The notes beneath the pieces were generated by a model. The model had not been told where the DNA came from. It did no database searches and worked only from the letters and a program-made list of their open reading frames with translations. Position numbers and translations under genes: made by a program. Below, piece by piece: positions 1 through 5,038 of a stretch of 5,038 nucleotides of DNA. Positions within the stretch are counted from its first letter, which is position 1, and each line of letters starts with the position of its first letter. Source of the stretch: Rhodobiaceae bacterium UBA6963 (GTDB taxonomy: Bacteria > Pseudomonadota > Alphaproteobacteria > RS24); NCBI GenBank assembly GCA_002450335.1, contig DJZB01000031.1, positions 1-5,038 on the forward strand, in the 5' to 3' direction.

Positions 1-41
1 AGAATGTCATAATGACGGGGCGTAGCTTTTACTTTGCTCAT
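1..41 (-). CDS. rplW: 50S ribosomal protein L23, N-terminal fragment (cut by window edge)
   Basis: Only the first 13 codons and two bases of the next are present, reading MSKVKATPRHYDI and then probably Leu. L23 is a large-subunit protein at the exit of the nascent-peptide tunnel, where it docks trigger factor and the signal recognition particle. The call rests mainly on position: rplW follows rplD in the S10 operon of nearly all bacteria, and a short basic N-terminus leading into a HYD-I/V motif fits the family. The ATG overlaps the rplD stop by four bases (ATGA), and a GAGGAG Shine-Dalgarno sequence lies 8 bases upstream inside the last rplD codons, which suggests translational coupling. 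The fragment is too short for any comment on functional residues. Confidence 0.86.
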   Translation of the reverse strand, partial: MSKVKATPRHYDI

Positions 42-658
42 TTGAAACGCTCCTCAAGGCTTTCAATTGCAGCCTTTGTTAAAACCAAATGATCGCGGCG
101 CAGAATGTCATAAACATTAATGCCCTGAACCGGCAGCACATCGATTTTCTCGATATTACGAGCGGCACGCGCGAAGTTTTCATTCACATCGCTACCATCA
201 ATAATTAAGGCCGAAGTAATACCTAACTTAGTCAGCTGATTACGCAGGACAGAAGTTTTACCGTCTTTGGACTCAGCCTTGTCGAGAACAATAAGTTGTG
301 CTGCTTGAACTTTGCTGGATAGAGCAGTTTTCAGCGCAAGTGTACGGACTTTCTTTGGCAGTTTCGTCGCGTGACTTCTGACAACAGGACCATGCGCACG
401 ACCACCACCAACAAAAATATTGGATTTACGGTTACCGTGACGCGCGCCACCGCCGCCTTTCTGACGACCGAATTTTTTGGTTGTACCGACAATTTCACTA
501 CGGTTTTTGGTTTTATGTGTACCTGCCTGACGGCTGGCAAGCTGGTAATTAACCATGCGGTGCAATAAATCAGCACGCAATTCAAGACCATAGACACTTT
601 CGTTAAGATCAACTGAACCAGATTTAGTGGCTTCAAGTGTTGTTACATCCGTTTTCAT
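38..658 (-). CDS. rplD: 50S ribosomal protein L4
   Basis: A 206-residue protein close to the 201 of E. coli L4. L4 binds 23S rRNA early in assembly, and its long loop reaches the tunnel constriction near the macrolide site. That loop is visible at residues 45-95, with RQKGGGGARHG at 65-75 and VGGGRAHGPVVRSH at 83-96. Lys67 corresponds to E. coli Lys63, a known site of erythromycin-resistance mutations, so the sensitive residue is kept. The globular part follows with LPKKVR (100-105) and the ALKTALSSK helix. I chose the ATG at 658, which shares one base with the rplC stop (TGATG) and lies 7 bases from AAGGAGG. A GTG one codon upstream (661) is in frame but only 4 bases from that site. In E. 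coli L4 also represses its own operon, but the leader it acts on has no room here. Confidence 0.97.
   Translation of the reverse strand: MKTDVTTLEATKSGSVDLNESVYGLELRADLLHRMVNYQLASRQAGTHKTKNRSEIVGTTKKFGRQKGGGGARHGNRKSNIFVGGGRAHGPVVRSHATKLPKKVRTLALKTALSSKVQAAQLIVLDKAESKDGKTSVLRNQLTKLGITSALIIDGSDVNENFARAARNIEKIDVLPVQGINVYDILRRDHLVLTKAAIESLEERFK
50..55 (-). promoter_or_regulatory. Ribosome-binding site of rplW, inside rplD
   Basis: On the minus strand this reads GAGGAG, 8 bases before the rplW ATG. It is formed by the Glu-Glu codons near the end of L4. With the ATGA overlap it supports coupled translation of rplD and rplW and decides the rplW start. Confidence 0.8.
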
Positions 659-1518
659 CACTCGGCCTCCTTATCTTCTTCTGCCGGCGCTTCTTCAGAA
701 ACAGTTTCTTCAGCAGATGCCTCATCAACCACACCTTCTTCTGCCGGCGCTTCTTCAGTAACCACTTCTTCAGCTACAGCTTCCTCTGCCGGAACTTCAT
801 CAGCGGGAACTTCATCAACAGGTGTTTCTTGTGCAGGCGAACTCAGCTCGACAATAGCTGCAGGCATAGGCACACCTTCCGGAAGAGGACGCTTAACAGC
901 ATCCCGTAAAAGCACCCATCCTCCCTTAGAACCGGGAACGGCACCTTTAACCATGATAAGACCACGCATGACGTCAGTTTTTACAACAGTCAAATTTTGT
1001 GTGGTAATGCGCGTGTCACCCATGTGCCCGGCCATTTTCTTGCCTTTAAACACCTTACCCGGATCTTGACACTGACCTGTAGAACCATGGCTACGGTGGG
1101 AGATAGACACACCGTGAGACGCTCGTAAGCCCCCAAAATTATGGCGTTTCATGGCGCCTGCAAAACCTTTACCAATGCTTACACCGGTTGCATCAATTTT
1201 CTGGCCTTCCAGAAAATGATTGGCAGCCAACTCAGCGCCGATATCAATAAGATTATCTGCCGTAACCCGAAACTCTGCGAGCTTCCGCTTAGGCTCAACT
1301 TTAGCTTTAGCAAAATGCCCACGCATAGCATTGGTTGTCCGCTTCACTTTCCTGAAACCAGAACCAAGCTGAACAGCATTATAACCGTCTTTATCTTCCG
1401 TGCGTTGGGCAACAACCTGACAATTATCAAGCTTCAACACCGTGACTGGCACATGTTGACCGTCTTCAGTAAACAGACGGGTCATTCCAACTTTCTGCAC
1501 GATCACTCCGGACCGCAT
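658..1518 (-). CDS. rplC: 50S ribosomal protein L3 with long acidic C-terminal tail
   Basis: L3 is a primary 23S rRNA-binding protein whose internal extension approaches the peptidyl-transferase centre. Residues 1-225 are a standard L3: MRSGVIVQKVGMTRLFTEDG at the N-terminus, GKGFAGAMKRHNF at 117-128, and GSTGQCQDPGKVFKGKKMAG at 145-164. Gln151 aligns with E. coli Gln150, which the methyltransferase PrmB modifies. The protein has 286 residues against 209 in E. coli. The excess is mostly a tail at about 226-286 with 24 Asp/Glu and one Lys, made of five-residue units of the form [DE]E plus three small or hydrophobic residues. The tail stays in frame to a normal stop and its end codons carry the rplD ribosome-binding site, so it looks like part of the gene rather than an error. 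The ATG start has AAGGAG 7 bases upstream. rpsJ ends 21 bases before it. Confidence 0.97.
   Translation of the reverse strand: MRSGVIVQKVGMTRLFTEDGQHVPVTVLKLDNCQVVAQRTEDKDGYNAVQLGSGFRKVKRTTNAMRGHFAKAKVEPKRKLAEFRVTADNLIDIGAELAANHFLEGQKIDATGVSIGKGFAGAMKRHNFGGLRASHGVSISHRSHGSTGQCQDPGKVFKGKKMAGHMGDTRITTQNLTVVKTDVMRGLIMVKGAVPGSKGGWVLLRDAVKRPLPEGVPMPAAIVELSSPAQETPVDEVPADEVPAEEAVAEEVVTEEAPAEEGVVDEASAEETVSEEAPAEEDKEAE
666..672 (-). promoter_or_regulatory. Ribosome-binding site of rplD, inside rplC
   Basis: The minus strand reads AAGGAGG, a near-perfect Shine-Dalgarno sequence 7 bases before the ATG at 658. It favours that ATG over the GTG at 661. It is made by the Lys-Glu codons at the very end of the acidic L3 tail, so the same bases serve as both coding sequence and initiation signal. 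Confidence 0.85.
667..816 (-). repeat. 15-bp periodic repeat region encoding the acidic L3 tail
   Basis: These bases encode L3 residues 235-284 as ten consecutive five-residue units. Each starts with Asp-Glu or Glu-Glu followed by three mostly small or hydrophobic residues, the tenth being degenerate. At the DNA level the units diverge, but two neighbouring 15-base copies (788-802 and 803-817) differ at one base. A 24-base block recurs exactly at 675-698 and 735-758, four units apart. The pattern suggests growth by duplication or slippage in multiples of 15 bases, which keeps the reading frame. That origin is inference. Confidence 0.85.
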
Positions 1519-1525
1519 GGCTACT

Positions 1526-1531
1526 CTCCTT
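1526..1531 (-). promoter_or_regulatory. Ribosome-binding site of rplC
   Basis: AAGGAG on the minus strand, 7 bases before the rplC ATG, in the 21-base gap after rpsJ. It supports the start giving the family-typical MRSGVI N-terminus. Confidence 0.82.
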
Positions 1532-1539
1532 CGCTCACT

Positions 1540-1851
1540 TTAGAGCTTAATTTGAACGTCTACACCAGCCGGAAGATCCAGCTTCATTAATGCGTCGACT
1601 GTTTGGGGTGTTGGATCAACAATATCCAACATGCGTTTATGGGTACGAATTTCGAATTGCTCACGACTTTTCTTGTCAATGTGCGGCCCGCGCAAAACAG
1701 TATATTTTTCAATATGTGTCGGCAAAGGAATGGGACCGCGTACATCGGCACCTGTCCTTTTGGCTGTATTCAAAATCTCGAGTGCGGAATTATCCAACAC
1801 ACGATGATCAAAAGCTTTCAGCCTAATACGGATATTTTGGTTTTGTACCAT
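1540..1851 (-). CDS. rpsJ: 30S ribosomal protein S10 (NusE)
   Basis: A 103-residue protein, the same length as E. coli S10, and alignable throughout. Recognisable blocks are QNIRIRLKAFDHR (5-17), AKRTGADVRGPIPLPT (30-45), the extended-loop region RGPHIDKKSREQFEIRTHKR (54-73) and the C-terminal VDALMKLDLPAGVDVQIKL (85-103). S10 sits in the head of the small subunit. In other bacteria it also pairs with NusB in rRNA transcription antitermination. His57-Ile58 lie in the loop where changes give tetracycline or tigecycline resistance elsewhere, and nothing here looks altered in a resistant direction. The ATG has only a modest AGGA (1859-1862) 7 bases upstream. The tuf stop is 28 bases away, so the gene probably shares a transcript with tuf. 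There is no space for a long S10-type leader. Confidence 0.98.
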   Translation of the reverse strand: MVQNQNIRIRLKAFDHRVLDNSALEILNTAKRTGADVRGPIPLPTHIEKYTVLRGPHIDKKSREQFEIRTHKRMLDIVDPTPQTVDALMKLDLPAGVDVQIKL

Positions 1852-1879
1852 TTCCCAATCCTAACCTTACCTAGAAGTC

Positions 1880-3070
1880 CTACTCGATGATTGATGAGAC
1901 GACGCCTGCGCCGACTGTTCTACCGCCTTCGCGGATCGCAAAGCGCAGCTTCTCTTCCATCGCAATCGGAACAATCAGCTCAACTTCCATCTCAACATTA
2001 TCGCCGGGCATAACCATCTCAGTGCCGCTCGGCAACTGACATACACCCGTAACATCCGTCGTACGGAAGTAAAACTGAGGACGATAATTCGTGAAGAATG
2101 GTGTATGACGACCACCCTCCTCTTTCGTCAAAATATAAGCCTCAGCCATGAACTTCGTGTGCGGCTTAATCGTGCTGGGATGACAAAGAACCTGACCACG
2201 TTCAACTTCCTCACGCTTCGTACCACGAAGAAGAACACCAACATTATCCCCGGCCTCTCCCTGATCAAGTATCTTGCGGAACATCTCAACACCGGTACAA
2301 GTCGTCGTCTGGGTCTCCTTGATACCAACAATCTCAATCTCTTCACCATTCTTCACAACACCGCGCTCAACACGACCCGTAACAACCGTACCGCGACCGG
2401 AAATCGAGAAAACATCCTCAATCGGCATCAAAAACGCCTTGTCCTTAGGACGGTCAGGCTGGGGAATGTAAGCATCAACCTCAGCCATAAGAGACATAAT
2501 CGCTTCCTTGCCAATCGTGTCGTCACGCCCCTCAAGCGCAGCAAGCGCAGAACCCTTAACAATCGGAATGTCGTCACCAGGAAACTCATAAGATGAAAGA
2601 AGTTCACGAACTTCCATCTCAACAAGCTCAAGAAGCTCTTCATCATCAACCTGGTCAACCTTGTTCAAAAAAACAACAAGTGCAGGAACACCAACCTGAC
2701 GCGCAAGAAGAATATGCTCGCGTGTCTGTGGCATAGGACCGTCAGCAGCATTGACAACCAAAATCGCGCCATCCATCTGAGCCGCGCCGGTAATCATGTT
2801 CTTCACATAATCAGCGTGACCGGGGCAATCAACGTGAGCATAGTGACGGCCTTCCGTCTCATACTCAACGTGAGCCGTGGAAATCGTAATGCCGCGCTCC
2901 TTCTCCTCAGGCGCTTTGTCAATATCTGCATAATCAGAAAACTCAGCTCCCCCATGCTCAGACAAAACCTTCGTAATCGCAGCTGTCAACGTCGTCTTAC
3001 CATGGTCAACGTGACCAATCGTGCCAATGTTAACGTGCGGCTTCGTGCGCTCAAACTTCTCTTTCGACAT
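1880..3070 (-). CDS. tuf: Elongation factor Tu
   Basis: EF-Tu is the GTPase that carries aminoacyl-tRNA to the ribosomal A site. At 396 residues it is full length (394 in E. coli). GTPase motifs are all present: P-loop GHVDHGKT (19-26), switch I RGIT (59-62), DCPGHAD (81-87) with catalytic His85, NKVD (136-139) and GSAL (173-176). Domain 2 runs roughly 210-300 and domain 3 from about 301 to the SSIIE end. Ala388 in the GRTVGAGVV segment keeps the residue found in kirromycin-sensitive proteins. The start follows a GGAGAGAG purine run. The gene lies 47 bp after fusA and 28 bp before rpsJ, the usual str-operon copy. Codon use is strongly biased (ATT, GTT, GAG, AAG, ACG preferred), as expected for one of the most abundant proteins, but shifts to ATC/GTC in the last 18 codons. 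A second tuf copy is common in proteobacteria and cannot be judged from here. Confidence 0.99.
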   Translation of the reverse strand: MSKEKFERTKPHVNIGTIGHVDHGKTTLTAAITKVLSEHGGAEFSDYADIDKAPEEKERGITISTAHVEYETEGRHYAHVDCPGHADYVKNMITGAAQMDGAILVVNAADGPMPQTREHILLARQVGVPALVVFLNKVDQVDDEELLELVEMEVRELLSSYEFPGDDIPIVKGSALAALEGRDDTIGKEAIMSLMAEVDAYIPQPDRPKDKAFLMPIEDVFSISGRGTVVTGRVERGVVKNGEEIEIVGIKETQTTTCTGVEMFRKILDQGEAGDNVGVLLRGTKREEVERGQVLCHPSTIKPHTKFMAEAYILTKEEGGRHTPFFTNYRPQFYFRTTDVTGVCQLPSGTEMVMPGDNVEMEVELIVPIAMEEKLRFAIREGGRTVGAGVVSSIIE

Positions 3071-3076
3071 ATTAAT

Positions 3077-3084
3077 CTCTCTCC
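3077..3084 (-). promoter_or_regulatory. Ribosome-binding site of tuf
   Basis: The minus strand reads GGAGAGAG, ending 6 bases before the tuf ATG. It lies in the 47-base fusA-tuf gap, which holds no other clear signal. Confidence 0.75.
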
Positions 3085-3117
3085 AGCTTGATGGTGTTCT
3101 AAATACTCAATTAATTC

Positions 3118-5038
3118 TTAGGCCAATTGTGACAGAACTTCGTCTGACACTGCCTGTGGCACGGGTTCGTAGTGGTCAAAAAGCATGCTGTACTGGGCAC
3201 GGCCCTGAGTCATAGAACGCAGATTGTTCACATAGCCAAACATATTTGCCAAAGGCACCATGGATTCAATGACTGAAGCGTTCCCTCTTGCTTCTGTGCC
3301 GCGAACCTGTCCTCGGCGACTGTTCAGGTCACCGATAACATCGCCCATATGCTCATCCGGCGTGACAACCTCAACAGCCATAATCGGCTCCAGCAGTTTT
3401 GCACCGGCTTCTCTTGAAGCTTCACGGAAAGCGGCACGCGCAGCAATCTCGAATGCCATGACACTGGAGTCAACATCGTGATAAGCCCCATCATGAAGAA
3501 TGACTTTAAAATCAATCATAGGGAACCCTGCAAGCACGCCATTTTCGCGAACGCTTTCAATACCTTTTTCTACGCCGGGAATATATTCTCTTGGAATAGC
3601 ACCACCGACAATTTTGTTTTCAAATTCAAACCCGCCACCCGGTTCTAGCGGCTCAATAGTCATTTTCACGCGTGCGAATTGACCTGAACCACCGGTTTGT
3701 TTTTTATGCGTGTAATCAACATCGGTCACCTTGGTGAAAGTTTCACGATAAGCCACCTGAGGCGCACCGACATTGGCCTCCACCTTGAACTCACGCTTCA
3801 TGCGATCAACGATGATATCGAGATGCAATTCACCCATACCGGCAATAACGGTCTGCCCGCTTTCCTCATCAGATTTAACACGGAAAGACGGATCTTCCTG
3901 AGCCAATCGGCTGAGAGCAAGGCCCATTTTTTCTTGGTCACCTTTGGTTTTTGGCTCAACAGCAACCTCGATAACCGGATCAGGGAATTCCATTCTCTCC
4001 AGAATAACAGGGCTTTCTTGAACACATAATGTATCACCTGTTGTTGTGTCTTTCAGACCAACAAGGGCAACAATATCACCGGCAACAGCATCCTTGATTT
4101 CCTCACGCGAATTAGCATGCATTTGCAACATACGACCAATTCGCTCACGCTTGTCCTTCACGGTGTTGACGAGCGTCTGACCGCTTTCAAGCTTACCGGA
4201 ATAAATACGCGCAAAAGTCAAAGAGCCAACGAACGGGTCATTGGCAATTTTAAAGGCCAGCATGGATAGCGGCGCATCATCAGAACTTTCACGAGAAATC
4301 TCTTCTTCTGTTTTGGCATCAATGCCGGTAATCGCAGGAACATCCAGCGGCGATGGCATAAAGTTCACGACAGAATCGAGCAAAGGCTGAACACCTTTGT
4401 TTTTAAATGCTGTCCCATTCAGTACAGGGACAAAATTTTGGTCAATTGTACCTTTACGAATGCAACGGATGAGGGTTGCTTCGTCAGGTTCTTCACCTTC
4501 AAGATAAGCTTCCATAACATCATCATCAACTTCAACAGCCGTCTCAATAAGCACGGCACGATATTCATCGGCTTGCGCTTTGAGGTCGTCACGGATATCG
4601 ACATATTCATATTCCGCGCCAAGATCTTCAGCCTTCCAAAGAACTTCTTTCATTTTGATGAGATCAATCAGACCTTCATACTCTGCCTCAGCACCAATCG
4701 GAAGCTGAGTGACCAGCGGGGTTGACCCCAAGCGGTCTTTAATCATGTCAACGCATCTAAAGAAATCAGCACCCGTGCGATCCATTTTATTGACAAAACA
4801 CATACGCGGGACGGAATATTTATCCGCCTGACGCCAAACTGTTTCAGATTGCGGTTCAACACCGGCCACAGAGTCAAAAACAGCGACAGCACCATCAAGA
4901 ACCCGCAAGGAACGTTCAACTTCAATAGTAAAATCAACGTGTCCCGGTGTGTCGATGATGTTGATACGCTTATCGTTCCAAAAACAAGTCGTCGCAGCGG
5001 AAGTAATTGTGATACCGCGCTCTTGCTCTTGTTCCATC
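3118..5038 (-). CDS. fusA: Elongation factor G, 5' end cut by window
   Basis: EF-G is the ribosomal translocase GTPase and also helps recycle ribosomes. The 639 visible residues begin at the Met of the conserved WMEQEQERGITIT switch I block. By comparison with E. coli about 52 residues, including the P-loop, lie beyond the window, giving about 691 in all. Visible residue positions are DTPGH (29-33), NKMD (83-86), the G5 region NGTAFKNKGVQ (207-217), domain II from about 255, domain III with AGMGELHLDI (399-408), domain IV with TGGSGQFARVK (448-458) and GAYHDVDSS (517-525), and domain V with the GDVIGDLNSRRGQVRG block (565-580). All domains of a canonical translocating EF-G are intact. I see no sign of a fusidic-acid-resistant or EF-G2-type paralogue, and linkage to tuf supports the primary fusA. 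The TAA stop is 47 bp before tuf. rpsG and rpsL would be expected upstream, outside the window. Confidence 0.99.
   Translation of the reverse strand, partial: MEQEQERGITITSAATTCFWNDKRINIIDTPGHVDFTIEVERSLRVLDGAVAVFDSVAGVEPQSETVWRQADKYSVPRMCFVNKMDRTGADFFRCVDMIKDRLGSTPLVTQLPIGAEAEYEGLIDLIKMKEVLWKAEDLGAEYEYVDIRDDLKAQADEYRAVLIETAVEVDDDVMEAYLEGEEPDEATLIRCIRKGTIDQNFVPVLNGTAFKNKGVQPLLDSVVNFMPSPLDVPAITGIDAKTEEEISRESSDDAPLSMLAFKIANDPFVGSLTFARIYSGKLESGQTLVNTVKDKRERIGRMLQMHANSREEIKDAVAGDIVALVGLKDTTTGDTLCVQESPVILERMEFPDPVIEVAVEPKTKGDQEKMGLALSRLAQEDPSFRVKSDEESGQTVIAGMGELHLDIIVDRMKREFKVEANVGAPQVAYRETFTKVTDVDYTHKKQTGGSGQFARVKMTIEPLEPGGGFEFENKIVGGAIPREYIPGVEKGIESVRENGVLAGFPMIDFKVILHDGAYHDVDSSVMAFEIAARAAFREASREAGAKLLEPIMAVEVVTPDEHMGDVIGDLNSRRGQVRGTEARGNASVIESMVPLANMFGYVNNLRSMTQGRAQYSMLFDHYEPVPQAVSDEVLSQLA

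Noticed and set aside
659..661. GTG at 661 as an alternative rplD start, adding one Met
   Set aside because: The ATG at 658 is 7 bases from the AAGGAGG site while the GTG is only 4 away, and the TGATG overlap is a usual coupled arrangement.
660..843. L3 tail as a frameshift artefact reading into noncoding sequence
   Set aside because: The tail keeps a strict five-residue pattern, ends at a stop overlapping the next gene's start, and carries that gene's ribosome-binding site, so it looks like real coding sequence.
637..909. Plus-strand open frame of 90 codons rich in Phe, Cys and Arg with repeated motifs
   Set aside because: It is the antisense shadow of the repetitive L3 tail: the Glu codon repeats read backwards give Phe/Ser/Leu runs. 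The repeats are explained by rplC, and I see no independent evidence of a gene.
2105..2596. Long plus-strand open frame (163 codons) inside tuf
   Set aside because: It is in exact antisense register with the tuf codons and stays open because of tuf's biased codon use. Its Asn/Thr/Arg/Leu-rich translation resembles no family I know, and it sits fully inside an intact EF-Tu gene.
3071..3117. Possible tuf promoter in the fusA-tuf gap (TATTTA with an upstream TTGGCC on the minus strand)
   Set aside because: The -35 match is poor and the spacing of about 15 bases is short, and an AT-rich gap gives such matches by chance. Internal tuf promoters exist in other bacteria, but this sequence alone does not support one here.

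Overview
The window is a contiguous stretch of the bacterial str-S10 translation gene cluster, read entirely on the minus strand. In transcription order, from the right edge to the left, it holds fusA (EF-G, 5' end cut by the window), tuf (EF-Tu), rpsJ (S10), rplC (L3), rplD (L4) and the first 13 codons of rplW (L23). No gene lies on the plus strand, and there is no gene-free stretch over 50 bases. I see no RNA gene, mobile element, CRISPR array or terminator.

The host is most likely an alphaproteobacterium of moderate GC. The L3 N-terminus (MRSGVIVQKVGMTRLFTEDG), the L3 SHRSHGSTGQ.QDPGKVFKGKKMAGHMG region, the L4 loop and the NKVD form of the EF-Tu G4 motif resemble alphaproteobacterial proteins as I remember them. 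This placement is by recollection, not by a search, and I cannot name a genus.

The layout is compact. fusA to tuf is 47 bp, tuf to rpsJ 28 bp and rpsJ to rplC 21 bp. rplC/rplD share one base (TGATG) and rplD/rplW share four (ATGA). Most starts have a clear purine-rich Shine-Dalgarno sequence, and those of rplD and rplW lie inside the end of the preceding gene. The spacing suggests one long transcript joining the str and S10 units, with translational coupling across rplC-rplD-rplW. The products work together: EF-Tu delivers aminoacyl-tRNA, EF-G drives translocation, S10 sits in the small-subunit head (and in other bacteria also acts as NusE in antitermination), and L3, L4 and L23 are early-assembling large-subunit proteins.

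The window is mostly ordinary housekeeping sequence, and I found no new multi-gene system. The most distinctive feature is the C-terminus of L3, which carries about 60 extra, very acidic residues built on a five-residue period, with matching repeats in the DNA. Smaller points are an all-glycine segment in the L4 tunnel loop, no room for an S10-type leader before rpsJ, and a local change of Ile/Val codon choice in the last codons of tuf.
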